From Syngnathus acus (taxonomy: Eukaryota > Chordata > Actinopteri > Syngnathiformes > Syngnathidae): DNA of 64,000 nucleotides. The first letter of the stretch is position 1. Every line of letters starts with the position of its first letter. The notes beneath the pieces were generated by a model. It did no database searches, was not told the DNA's origin, and was given only the letters and a program-made list of their open reading frames with translations. The stretch is taken from assembly GCF_901709675.1 (NCBI RefSeq), contig NC_051101.1:12544501-12608500 (forward strand). Reading direction: 5' to 3'. The translations under genes were made by a program, and so were the position numbers. Below are positions 37,689-49,550 of the stretch, piece by piece.

Positions 37689-40600
37689 ATGTCAGACGCG
37701 ATGAGGATAGCACAGATGCCGAGGGTAAGTGAATTTTCACGTGTTGTTGTCTGACTTTAGCCACGTTAGCCTAACTTGTGACTTTGATGTGCGTGCGGAT
37801 CTGTATCTTAAATATAAATGTCATTTCAACCTTTTTTCCCCACATTACAGGCTGGAAAACGAGTGCCTTTCAGGGACACAGTAGCTGCTTGTTTTCAAGA
37901 AATAAAAAGGGTGAGTTATAACAAAGCTTTTTGGAGAGACTCCCAAAAATTCTTTTGAGACAAAGTTAAACACGCATGTTTCAAAATACAGATATTTAAA
38001 AATCGGAATACTATTCAGCTTGTGTTGAAAGCAGTCATAATTCCCCCCCCCCCTTTTTTTCAATATAATTAGCACTGAAAGATGAGGGGACAAAGTTTTC
38101 TCGGTAATTTTCCATTTTCAGAGGTAGTCAGAACAGAACTGGAATTGCACGAGTGGTAGCCATCTTCTGTCTTTGCTGGTTTATGACTTCCACCTTTTCT
38201 CCACTCATATGACTGGCATTGATGCGGAATGCCGGAATAGGGCAGTTAAGCTTATTATCCAACACTTACTTCCCACGCCCTGTCATGTTGAAAGCAATTG
38301 CGGCTGTCAGACTATTTTATGTCACAATAGACGCTGGTAATTATATCTATCATCTAATTATTGGATGGCAGGATGGAGCGTCTCAAGGCACAAAGTCATG
38401 GCAGTATTCTGCCCTCGCTGAAAGATAAGCGTCTCGTGTTACAACCTTTATTCGGGATCTCCGTGTGAAAGAATCTGAAGACTGACTCGACTGTAAATGA
38501 GAAATATGCTGTCATATATGCTCTTTTTCACAAACTAGGCCCCGACGCCACCTCCGGTTCGAAAGTACCACAACAGCAACAGACCGGGGCCCGGTGTGAT
38601 CCGAGTGCATCCCGGGAAGGCCGATGACCCAAAAGTGGCCGAGGCGCTTGTTCACGGAGTCTGCACGAAGGCTTCGCTATCGGTCAGCCGGCATTTGAAG
38701 GCGTATCTATATCAGCTAATTTGATGAATAACGTCTTGCAATCTCTATTAATGCAACAAATGATAGTTATTTTTTTGGCGGCAGGCCGCGGTCACGCTCA
38801 ACCCGCCACCTCTCAGCAACTTCCAACAGAAGCTGCTAGAGTTCAGTGAGGCCGACTACGCCTTGCACAAGACGGCGCCACTGGGCCGCTCGGCAGACCC
38901 CACCGGACTTCCCACCTGGTACAACGAGAACACCAGGTTTGGAATTCCATCTCATCCAGGTGCGACACTTCAAATTATTCTCTTAAGGTTTTGAGTTTGG
39001 TTGGTTTCTCATTCCTCCTTTTTTTTGTGTGTGTTTTGGATCCAGATGTGGATATCGGCCAAATTATTCATCCTTCTAAAACTTTGGATCAGTTGGAAAA
39101 GGAGGAACAAGTGGTGCACGAGGCTTATGTTCACAGTCACAACAGTTATTTTGTCGGTGAGAAATCTGCGTGGGTTTAAAAATACAAAAAGGCGAACGAG
39201 TAAAGCTGTATATAGTCAAAAACGGATTTAATCTAGAGCTAAAGATTTTTTCACACTTGGCCAAACAAAACAAAAACACTCATCTTAAACGACTCAATTG
39301 TTCGATGTTAACAGATTGTCGCCTGAGTTTGAATTTGTATTACAAAATAGAACGACGCAGTTTTACTAAATTGTATTTGTGTTGTTCCAGGTGAGCAAAT
39401 TGACAGGAAGTACAACTATAATAAAGACAGCTGCTTCGGGATCCCGACGCCTTATTGCACCGACGGACGCTACGTCGGCAAAAATCTGCATTGGTTTGGA
39501 GAATCCACCAGGTGACAGCAAATGGAATAGAATAGAATAGATCTTTATTGTCATTGTCACATGTACAACGAAATTTAAAAAGTGCCAACCGATCCGCGCA
39601 TGCGATAAAAAATATATAGAATAAATAGAATAAAAAGATAAAAAAATGTTTGATCCTGTTTTTGTTTTCCTCCCGAAGCCTAGTTTGTTAGCTGCCCTAT
39701 AATAAAGTACGATCATGTGACTGTGTTGGTTGCCGAGCAGCAGTTGCCAGGAAACACTGCCCGTTGCTATTTCACCGCCAATCAATCATCATTTTATCAA
39801 TTAGAATTGTGATGATGTTGATTAATGCGCAAAGATGTACAAGACAATCATGACAAATGCAATCATGACAAGCAGCAACCAATACAAAAAGTATTTTGGT
39901 AGCATTTACCAAAGTCCTCCTGTGACAAAAACTTATATATATGTTCCCCCTAAACTATTAAATATTTCTGTATTATTATGCGATGATGTGAAAGTGCCAC
40001 ATTGCACTTTGTGGGCTTCATCATCCAATTTGTTTTTTTCCTGTAAGTGTTTATTTAAAATATTTGACTTTCTGAAGGGTGTACAATCCAAACCCCGTGT
40101 GGAAGAGATCTCCAGACAGCAGGGAAAAGTTGAAACAACAAATTGGGAACGTGGACAACAAGAAGTACGTTTTTTAAAATATATTTCACACCCATCATGA
40201 TGAAACTTCAACTTTTAGAACTTGTCATGTGATTCACCTAGGAGAGGAACCAAATTCGAAGTGCCTCCCAACCGCACCTTCGGAATTGTCATACCGCAAG
40301 ACGAATACAGTGAGTTTGCGTCGATGGATGGCGTGAACTGAGATGGCAAGCTAACGTTTTCACGTTTGTGCAGGTGTCGGGGATCTGATCCACTCGGGGC
40401 ATCAGCCGGCGGGCAAGCGAGCGCGAGGCGACGAGCGCCAGCGTTGCCTGGCCAGCGCTGTGCGGAACCGCCTTAAACAGATCAACTTGCAGAACTTCCC
40501 GTCTTTGCTGCAAGCCTTCAAGCACTACGACAAGGTAGACGCCAGATGTTTCAGGTTCAGGAGCAACCATGACGGCCTAAGCCCTGACTTCAAAGGCGTT

Positions 40601-41554
40601 TTTCGTTCCCAGAAAGGCAAAGGTCGCATCGATAAGGAGGACCTGCAGGAAGTGTGCCGGCACTTCAAGGTGGTCGTCAGCGATGCCGTTCTGGACGACG
40701 TGTTGAACGAATGCGACCTCGACCGAGACGGATTCATCAACTTCCTGGAGTTTGCCAACTTCCTCAACATGAAGAAAAAGATGCCGTTGGACAGGCGAGA
40801 TCAGGACCTGGTCGTGGACAGTGAGTCCTACAAGTGCACAATTTCTGAAAACGAAAACCAGTCCAATTTATTTTTGAGTATCTATTCAGCCCAGTTCCAG
40901 ACCGACTCAGACAAACTTCCTGGTTCTGCTCCTTTGTTGAAAACCAATAACCTGGAGCCTTTCAAGACTGGCAGCTCAAAGAAGACCGTGAGAACTCTCA
41001 GACGACCCGAGCTACTTTCTGACCGCTTCATCACCTCTGCCTCCTTCATCGGGGCCGCTGCCAGGAAGCCGCAAGAATCCGGTTAGCTAAGTCATTCTTG
41101 CATACACAATCCTGAGGTTCAAGTATTTTTAAAAAAATGACTTTCTCCCCTAGACACTCGCATCTATGGCATACCGTCGGTCCGCAAAGACATTGCGGCC
41201 CCGCCCATCCGGAAGATCTCCGACCATGTCAATTACGGCGACATGACCACGGTGATGGATCTGCTGCTGCCGTCAGTGTACGGACGTCAGGGGGTCTATC
41301 GGGACCACTTCTTCCTCCCGCGCTCCAAGAAAGAAGTATGTGCTGTTGAGACGCTGGAGCATTGCAAAAAATTAATACACGCTGATATTTCTTTTTCCCG
41401 TTGACAGATTGCTGAGATCTTCAGGAACCTGGGCGAAAATATTTCCGAGGAGACGTTCGAGGAGGCTTGGAAGCTGGCGTCCACGAGGCATCCCCACGGC
41501 GAGGTCTGCGTGGAAACCTTCCGAACGGTACTCGAGGAAATCAAGGCTTTGTAG
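37689..41554 (+). CDS. efhb: EF-hand domain family member B (CFAP21)
   Basis: Coding exons: 37689-37724, 37851-37910, 38539-38682, 38785-38959, 39046-39156, 39391-39511, 40078-40164, 40242-40309, 40374-40534, 40613-40820, 40890-41081, 41154-41335, 41408-41554. All are GT-AG with matching phases; 563 aa. Human EFHB is about 833 aa, so this fish form lacks the long N-terminal extension; upstream exons cannot be excluded. The EF-hand pair sits at about 310-372. The first loop (320-331, [12 protein letters not shown]) is degenerate and unlikely to bind calcium well. The second (356-367, [12 protein letters not shown]) is canonical. The C-terminal half matches the EFHB family ([31 protein letters not shown]). 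EFHB is a microtubule inner protein of ciliary doublets and has also been reported to interact with STIM1 in store-operated calcium entry. Two introns (40535-40612 and 40821-40889) are short, multiples of three and stop-free. Confidence 0.94.
39519..39595 (+). mobile_element. Interspersed repeat fragment in efhb intron 6
   Basis: GAATAGAATAGAATAG is followed by ATCTTTATTGTCATTGTCAC and TGTACAACGAAATT. This string is typical of a widespread fish interspersed element of probable non-LTR origin. Only a short end is present. Confidence 0.5.
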
Positions 41555-42330
41555 TCGAGACAAATTTTTTTTTTACTTTGGTAGCAAATGTGGCAATTTA
41601 TGTCATGATAAAATCATAACAAAAGACGTTACAAATCAAATAGAAAACTCAGCTTAATTTAGCCTATGAACAAAAACGTGTGTAATTGAGTCATGCAAAT
41701 GATTTGATGTGTTTTTGTCATCTGTTCTGTGTGAATATTATATTATTTGATGTCTAATTGCATCATAGAGACAAAAGATCTTCGTTATGGCTTCTTGGAG
41801 CTATTTTGCCATCACTTTCGCTAAGCGGATTAATGAAGCGTCTCGCTGGCACGCCGCCTCGACTCGTTGACACTGTGAAATAGTTTTAAATAAATCAAAA
41901 TATTAATTCATAAATTAACACGTGTGCTTCTGCTTGTGCTTCTTTATGTTTGCCGCCTTTTAAAGGGAGTGACGCGGCGGCGTGACAAATTGTTTAAACG
42001 CCGTGTCCGCCGTCGCGTTGACATTGCGTCACTTTGCGTAATCTCATTAGCGCGCTGCGGAAAAATTCGGCATCTTGTGTGAATTGATGCTAAGCACTAC
42101 GAATGATACATTCAAGAGTCTTTTTCAACACAAATGTTTAACAAATGTGTCAAAATTGCATTTTTGAATGTTGGGAGCATTTTCATGACCTCGAAGGATT
42201 TTTCTTCCCTTTTTGAATATCAATAATAATAGACGTTATGGCTTTACAAATGACTTTCTAGTTCCTGGTTAATCAGATAAACCAGAGCTTTTCTTAGGTA
42301 ATGGAAAGTTTCAATGTATTTTGATGCCAT
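41555..42330. other. efhb and maip1 3' UTR zone
   Basis: The two genes converge here, with 776 bp between stop codons. An AATAAA for efhb lies at 41889-41894. No canonical AATAAA was seen on the minus strand for maip1. No coding sequence was recognised. Confidence 0.6.
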
Positions 42331-44158
42331 TCAGTCAGTTGGTTTCCAGTTCCAGTGCCAAACAGTGGTCACCATCCAGTCCTGAGATGCTCCTTTTGTC
42401 ATCTCACGATGGAACCTGACAAACAAATGGTAAAACAAATCTAATAGTTAATCATCTACAAATGCATTGCAGCAATGAAAAGAAAATAACCTTATAGTCA
42501 ACACAACTTTCAATTCTCTGGGACAAATCCAACAATATACTTACTCGTAGACGGCTGTGGCTACTTTCTTCGGTCTGACGCCGTCTGGGCCGGGAGACAC
42601 TCGGAATATCCTGGTGCCTTCGGGGTCTTCGGGACCGTCCAGCGTCGTCAGATACCAAAGCCTCATGACGATAGTGCAAAACTTTCTACCTGCCCATCAA
42701 AACAATACAGTGAAACTCACATTTATTATTATCCAGCGCCTGATAGCACAGTCCTCTTTTCAATTGAAACAAATTTTGGTAACATCGGTTCATGTTAGAG
42801 GCATTTTGTTGATGCTTTATGATCACCCCCGCAAGGATGTAAACCTTCAAACAACTGTTAGCTGCAAACAAAACAAGACATGAAAACATGTCAGTAAACT
42901 GACCATGCGAATCAAAAACGACAGAGATGTCCTCCGGTAACACAAATATGATGTCATCCATGGAGACGGCCAGATGCTGCCTATGATGCTGAGGGAGAGG
43001 CTGACACCTCTCCTCGATGTATCGGATCATCTGAAAACCAAAACAAACACAAGGAAAGACTAAAAAAAGAAAGATGGTTGCAGATACACTCATGTGATGT
43101 TTAATTTCTCACCTCAACGGAAACCACGCCGATGAGTTCAAAGTATTTTCCTTTGGACATCAAGCTGGAGATGTGCACCAATGCCTGAGTGGTAGACAGA
43201 TTTCAAATTGGGGTTATTGTTTTAAAAAGGAATTCATGTAAAAAAAATGCTAAAAAATACTCTGTTATTGTTGAGTTTGTAGAATATGAATTATTCTGAA
43301 AAATACACTATCCATTTCAGGGGTCGGCCATTTTGCCGCTTCCTGTCGCCTGAAAATGACGTCACCGTTTTCGGGTGATTACTGTCACCTGTGTTCAGTG
43401 TATGGTCATGATGTTTAAGCTAAAGCTGTTGTAAAGAAAATGTTTGGACTCGACAACCGCTTTAAGTAAGTAATTGCCTTTTAAATTGGGGGATTCAAAC
43501 AGTGGTTAGGGGTTTGAAGAACGGTTTAAAAATAGAAAAACAGGGTTTGTTGTTCGAACTGGGGAGATGAGGTTTAGGGATGCGAGTTAGCATTGTTTTC
43601 AAACAAGCGTTCGAATTTCAAATTCGGGTTTCAATGTTAGCTTTACAAATTATGGTTTACTTGTGCTAGGATTTGAAAGTTTGAATTTCAAGGTCGGCTT
43701 TTAAACTAGGGTTAGGATTTCAAATCATTGAAAGTTACACTTGAGTGTAAAACTCTCAGTACGAGATGTGACTAAAAAAATCCTCCAAATATTGTTCATG
43801 TCTTACATGTTACCTGCTTCACTCCCCTTTCAAAGTCATCCGAGTTGACATCCAGGTCGAAGAATAGCTCAACGAGGAGCAGGGTCACTTTACACCGGAT
43901 CCATGTGATCGGATCCGGGATGCCCACCACCGAGATGTCAGGCTGCCGGCCGGAGCTCCCGTCAGCTCCGCGTTGCGAGCAGAACGTCCTGTGCCCGGCG
44001 AACGCAAGCTTCCCACTGTTCTTAAGCTGCGCCTGCCGACTGAATCCCTGCACGGGACACCGGGACCTGCTGCACGCCAGGCCGCTCCTCCGGCCGCACA
44101 TCTCGGGTGAGTTCGCCGCCAGCCACCGGCACGCCGCGAGGCGGCTGATCCGCAGCAT
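42331..44158 (-). CDS. maip1: Matrix AAA peptidase interacting protein 1, mitochondrial
   Basis: Coding exons on the minus strand: 44158-43814, 43184-43113, 43030-42904, 42689-42545, 42415-42331. Splice sites are GT-AG, phases agree, and the product is 257 aa (human MAIP1 is 291). The first 60 or so residues are rich in Arg, Ala and Ser with few acids, as in a mitochondrial targeting peptide. The conserved core starts at about 73 with PDISVVGIPDPITWIRCK, continues through FFDLDVNSDDFERGVKQ, and in exon 3 includes DDIIFVLPEDISVVFDSHG. The C-terminus is Trp-rich (VWHWNW). The family binds the m-AAA protease AFG3L2 and protects newly imported EMRE (SMDT1), so that it is correctly processed and assembled into the calcium uniporter. 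The ATG at 44158 is chosen because it starts the presequence; an in-frame GTG further upstream is not a credible start. The gene runs tail to tail with efhb. Confidence 0.94.
43470..43760 (+). repeat. GGTTTCAA-type dispersed repeat
   Basis: AGGGGTTTGAAG, AGGGTTTGTTG, GAGGTTTAGGG, CGGGTTTCAATG and CTAGGGTTAGGATTTCAAA recur inside maip1 intron 1 (43185-43813). The tract is related to those in znf385d intron 2. Confidence 0.5.
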
Positions 44159-44300
44159 GGCAGCCGGGAAGCGGCGGCGTTGGACCGGGAGACCGCGGAC
44201 CACACTACCGGTAGGAGGGTTGAACCCGATTTCTTTCCTTTGACCACCTTACACAAGTCATCCCATTTTGTTCCCCATAATGCCCCTGTGCACATGCATT
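44159..44300 (-). promoter_or_regulatory. maip1: maip1 promoter zone
   Basis: CpG-rich sequence continues upstream of the maip1 ATG to about 44220 and then falls to ordinary composition. No TATA box was seen. The start site is not defined. Confidence 0.4.
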
Positions 44301-44641
44301 CGACTGCTGAGTTCACGTACTGTTGGACATCGCAGAACTACGTGCAATATATATATATAATTGTGCGTTTAGTCATTTAAGCGTTATTGTGAAAATAAGA
44401 GTCAAGAATGGCCACTTAAGTCATCGAATGCCCCTCATGCAAATAATACGATACTACTACTCTTATTATGATTGTTTATCATACCCACATATATTAATTT
44501 TTTTTCAGATTATTAAATTTATCACATCGTTTAAAAGTTATACCTCGTTATGCCCTCACAGCACATCTTGTTTTGGATGGAAATGAAGTTTTTAAAGGCA
44601 GGTTTCATAATAGAAGTAGAAATATTATTTACCTTATTTGT

Positions 44642-44657
44642 CCAGCAGAGGGCGCCA
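44642..44657 (+). promoter_or_regulatory. CTCF-like motif
   Basis: CCAGCAGAGGGCGCCA matches the CTCF consensus almost perfectly. It lies 0.5 kb outside the maip1 start codon at the edge of the long gene-free interval. Confidence 0.55.
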
Positions 44658-45795
44658 TGTATCCATTTTTCGTCGTTTTAAATGCGAGAAAACTATCATC
44701 CCAGTTAGCAAATTTCTTGTGCTGTTTTGTGTTTTGTATATCATATATAGTTCATATTTGACACGTGGCCGTTGCTGTAAAATAAGACAAACTATTTAAA
44801 TATTTAGTGATATTAGCTCACACTGACATAGAGCAAACATGCACTCATCAGATACATTAAAGTCTGTAATATACTACGGCAATACGACTAATATACAGCC
44901 TATATGATATACAATATTTGTCCAATTTATGTTGGTCATTTGTGGATTTATATATTACAAAGTGCCGGCAAACTAATAAACAAAAAAGTTAATCTATTAT
45001 ACAGAGAATAATTTCAAAAGTTTGATGGAAAATTATGCAAATAATGTAGCATGATTATTGTAACTTTTGTACATGGTGAACTCAGGAGTAAATTAAGAAG
45101 TTTAATATAAAGCACTTTGGTGCAAACATTAAAGCTTTATACAAATACATTGTCGCACCTTATTATACTCATAACAAATGAAGTAGAAATTTTCAAACTA
45201 TTCTGAATCATTGGAAGACACAAATATTCCTAGTACATACATAATGGCACATAAATGAGGTTACGTTAGCAAACTGCCACTGGTCTGCATTTTGTGTGTG
45301 TGCGTGTTTGCGAGAGAGAAACTGTAAATACATAACTTTAATTTAATCCACATATATTCGGTGCCATATATCGAGCAAAGTGTGATAACAAGCAGAATAA
45401 GCAAGGGTGCTATTTGGAATTTACAAGTCTCGCAATTTGACACTTAATGTGACACCCAAAAAGTTTTAATTGAGTCCAAATAAGAAAAGTAACTGACTGA
45501 CAGCCTTTTACGTCTTAATGAAGACACTTGATTATAGTGATCTTATGTATTGTATATGAGGATGGAGGAGAGAGAAAAAAGTAAAAAAAATAGTAATACA
45601 TTTAAAATTTTTAACCCCATTATTGCACAACACTGTTACAAATGACTCTTAAAGATATGATTGCGTGTTTTTAAATGAATTAAATGTGTAATGATCAAAT
45701 TAACAAATTCCTGAATTATATAAATTCACAAATGTCTCCCCCAAACTTCAACAGGACGTCACTCATCTTTGACACTAATGAGAGAAATGAGGGAG

Positions 45796-45833
<38 letters not shown>

Positions 45834-45835
45834 TT

Positions 45836-46035
45836 TATTTATCTGTGCATAAATTAAAAAAAAAAGAAATCCGTCCCAAATTTATTATTCATCAGTGATG
45901 TGATTAATATGCAAAATTATGCAAATGAAGACGCAATTAGGCTCCAATTCTCCAGCGGAGTTTTTCCATTATAATTTAATACAAAGTAACAGAGCAATTG
46001 GTGTCACGTGTAATTACGCTTAGCGGAGCGCACGC
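45836..46035. promoter_or_regulatory. Candidate conserved noncoding element
   Basis: An AT-rich block dense in homeodomain and POU-type words: TTATTATTCAT, GTGATTAATATGC, AATTATGCAAATGAAG (which includes the octamer-like ATGCAAAT), GCAATTAGG and GTGTAATTACGC. This composition is typical of developmental enhancers. Conservation cannot be tested here. Confidence 0.3.
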
Positions 46036-47878
46036 ACACTTGCCACCCAATGCTGCGCAGAAACTTCAGAGCTGAAGCTGTTGGAGGAAAAAAAAAAATT
46101 CTCGCCTCTACCTTGGGAGGCCATAGATTGTAAATTGTCACATACACACCCACAAACATTTCTGAAATTGCATGACTTGTTCCGGTTAGGACATAACAGT
46201 ACTTTTTGGAAAATCCAGGCCTTGTTCTGCTAGGAATTTGGAATTAGGTTCTTCTCCAGTCTCTCGGATTCTAATAGATTCCGTCTTGGGGGGGCCATAA
46301 ATTCAAAATTGTAACATATACACACACACGTACAGTGGGAACAAAGACGTCCTCCCTCGTCCGTCCTCGCCGCCTCCACTCTGCTGGCTGTGCTCTGTCA
46401 AAGAACATAATCCCTCCACAAAATGGAAGCACAAAGGAAACTTGAGCTGAATCCTGTAAAGGCGCGGACACGCCGCACAATGCGTCCTCCCACCCGATTT
46501 CTTTTTTTTTTTTTTTTTTTTTGCCTCGCTCGCCTGACGGAAAAAATGCCCCGTGGCGCAGATCAAGCGTTTTTCTCATCCTCCTCCTTCATCATCCCTG
46601 ATATACCCCCCCCCCCCCCCCCCACCACATTGCCTCCATAACCAGAGGCCAAGGTCCATTCGGACCTGACCAAGTTTCTTTGGCTACAAATTAGTTGAGT
46701 ACATTCAGGAGTCGATTTGCGAATTGCTTGTGATTGTTAGCTCGGGAGTTAATCATTTAGTTATTGGAGTGACTCGCAAGGTTAGATAATGAGTTAAGTG
46801 ACAGTCTAATGTCAGTTTAGGAGTTATCCGAATAAGTTTTAAGGTAGGGCGTTAGTTGAGTATTTTCAGCGGTTGAATATATCTTTTCTGAAGGCAGTGT
46901 CTGTTGTTCTAACAGAATAAATGTGTGCCAGCGCTCGTGCGTGTCATTTTAAATGTGTCAATGCAACAGCACTGTTTTATTTGTGTGAGGTGGAAAGAAA
47001 AACAGTTGTTGAGGTTAGTCCATATAGGTCACTGTTGTCGGTTGTTGGCTTTTTTTGCCTTAAAAGCTGCACCTGAGGGGCGTGCCCCGCTCAGGCTCGC
47101 CCCCTGCAGGCGGAAGTCAGAAAGGCGAGCGTCGGTGCGGTTTGCCATTAACTGAGTCGGCTGATTACATCAAACCTTTGGTAAAGTAGGCCGCCCGCGC
47201 TCGCCCCCGCCACAGGAAGGGGAAGTGCCCCCCGCGGGGTGGGCGCACCTCCACCTGTGCCGCTGCACATCTGCAAAGCGGCGAGGCGCTCCTCCCGCCG
47301 CACTTCCTGCCGCCGCCAGTGCACGGCAAATGTCAAAACGAGCACGTGAGAGATAACCACGCTTGGCTTGACACACAAATGTATCTCACGAAATTTGTAT
47401 TGGAGTGACTTGTAATTGGTTGAATGGCTTAGGCATGTAGTTTAACTTGAGTAAGTCATTCACATCAGAACGCCACCACTCCCTACTTTGTCTGCAGTCG
47501 GACGCCAGATGACATCGTGCACGTGCATTCTTGTGCGTCTGTTCCAGCGTGGTAATTAACCTCGTCGGTGCGCCAGTGCCGCGATGAGAGTCAAACGCAA
47601 GGTGGCGATTGCTGTATTTTTCCACTTACCCCCCTCACCACCACAAACATCACAGACACTTGCTGTAAATTCTCTAAATGTCTTCTTTGCTTTCATGGAT
47701 TACTGTCAGTATTGTGAGCTGCTGCCAGGCCCGCTTGCCTTTTTTTTTTTTTTTTTTTTTTTTTCCGGGCCCGTCTCCGCCACCTTGATACATTTGCCAA
47801 ATGAATATCTGAAGCCGTAATTAAATTTATCCACCTCTGCACCTTCTGTACGGACGCCACCTTGCACACATCACACCT

Positions 47879-47881
<3 letters not shown>

Positions 47882-47944
<63 letters not shown>
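47882..47944 (+). repeat. (AC)n microsatellite
   Basis: An uninterrupted AC repeat of 63 bp. The Cys-Val frame on the other strand is an artefact. Confidence 0.97.
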
Positions 47945-47947
<3 letters not shown>

Positions 47948-48119
47948 GCTTCAGGACATTTTATTTTCAAAAACAGATTTGAACGTCATTTAATAATAAT
48001 CATTTGGCACTTTGGAGCTGTTTTAAGCACCAAATGATTCCATCATGTCCCAAGTAAAAGTATTTGTGACAAATATAGTAAACCTTGTTTTAAAAGCTTA
48101 ATTGCATTTAAAAAAAAAA

Positions 48120-48320
48120 AAAGCATGAAACCCATTATTGAAATAACCCAACCCAGAGTTTTAGTCTTAATTCTGACTTGAAACCCTCATTGAAACTCTA
48201 AACTTGCTTCAAAACATAACCCAGGCTAACTTGAATCTGGTCTTGAAACCTTAATCTGGTCCTTGAAACCCTATTTTAAAACTCTAATCCTGTCTTGAAA
48301 CTCTGATTGAAAGTCAAGTG
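48120..48320 (-). repeat. GGTTTCAA-type dispersed repeat, inverted
   Basis: TTGAAACCCTCATTGAAACT, CTTGAAACCTTAAT and TGAAACCCTATTTT recur. Read on the minus strand these are the same GGTTTCAA and AGGGTTTCAA words seen in znf385d intron 2. Confidence 0.55.
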
Positions 48321-49374
48321 ACCAGTTGTCGGTTTATCCTGCCCGAATTTTTCAAATCCCAAATTGTAATGACTTGTAAGGTAAACCTGATGAATTGTTC
48401 AGAATCGTCTCTCCTGCTAGGTTAACCACTACACAATGTGGCCTTGTCCTTTTGACCACCACCGTGTCCGGACCCCTGGAACGGCCTAAAAGCAGCCTGC
48501 CGCATTAGCATTATCATAGCCTGGCATTCATCACTTTGTCCAACCTTTTGTCTCTCGCCCTTTTTTTTTTTTCTTTTCTGAAGGCGAGCGCGGGAATTAT
48601 TAGCGGCTTAGCGTCAAGAGGCCCCCCTAAGAAGCTCTCGGGGTGTGTAAGCCCCTCTCGCGAGTCCCCGCCAACAACAGCGATGCCGTGTTCGTGTCAG
48701 CGGGAGGGCCGACGACACCGCTGCGCCGTCAAATCCACTCCCGCGGAAAAAAGAAAAAACGAAACAAAAATAAAACCCCGGGAAATATTAAGTGAACAAT
48801 AGGAAGCATGACTCAGCACATTCCTATTGTTCCCGCCGTGTGTGTTTCTGCGTACAACAACACTGCACACTTTTGTGGGAAAGCCACAGCGGAGTTGAGT
48901 TTTTTTTCCACGGATTTGGGGGTACGGCGTGAAATCCTGTGGCACCTCTTTGCGGCTTGCTGGCATACGTGGGACCGAGGCGCCGGGATTGAACGCGGCT
49001 TAATGTTGGCGCGGGCCGCGTGTGTGCGCGTGATAACGCGCTGGCTTTTCTTCCCAGGTTAGCTGCCAGGTTAGCCGCCTAGCGACACCCGCCGTGTTCT
49101 CGCGCCGTATTGGGGGGGGTAGAAGAAGCCTGGTCGCCGAGGTGTTGGTGGGGGAGGGCTAATGCATGTTTTTGGAAAGGTTTTGGTAATTCCCACCACG
49201 TTTGTGAATGCAGATAGTGTGTGACAATGCGTGTAAAAACAGACAGCTAGCGCTTAGCCGCTAATGGCTGATTGGCTATTTTGAGGCTTTAAATGGTGGC
49301 AGAAAATACCTGCGTGCACACAAACTATGCGCCAGGTTATTTTTAAACTCGCACTTACATTACCTTGGCGCGAA

Positions 49375-49550
49375 ACTCTAAAATCAAAAGTGAAACCTGG
49401 TCTTGAAAGCCTCATTGGAAAATGTAACCCTGACTGAATCCTGTATTGAAACACAAAGTCAAGCTGGTAACGCTAACTTTAGATCGAAAGCTAATTTTGA
49501 AACCCAGGCCTGAAACTTTCATTTGAGAAGTTTTGAAACTGAAGCGTTAT
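49375..49550 (-). repeat. GGTTTCAA-type dispersed repeat, inverted
   Basis: GAAACCTGGTCTTGAAAGCC, TGTATTGAAACAC, TTTTGAAACCC and CCTGAAACTTTCATT recur; same family and orientation as 48120-48320. Confidence 0.5.

Noticed and set aside
40460-41086. Single 208-aa open frame
   Set aside because: It is efhb exons 9-11 read through two short introns with clear GT and AG ends. The intron parts are absent from the EFHB family, so it is not a separate gene.
44201-44203. Upstream in-frame start for maip1
   Set aside because: The codon is GTG, not ATG. The ATG at 44158 begins a typical mitochondrial presequence.
43885-44316. 143-aa minus-strand frame over maip1 exon 1
   Set aside because: It is a different frame of the GC-rich maip1 first exon. 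The maip1 frame continues correctly over four further exons.
47693-47941. Cys-Val repeat peptide on the minus strand
   Set aside because: It is the translation of the AC microsatellite.
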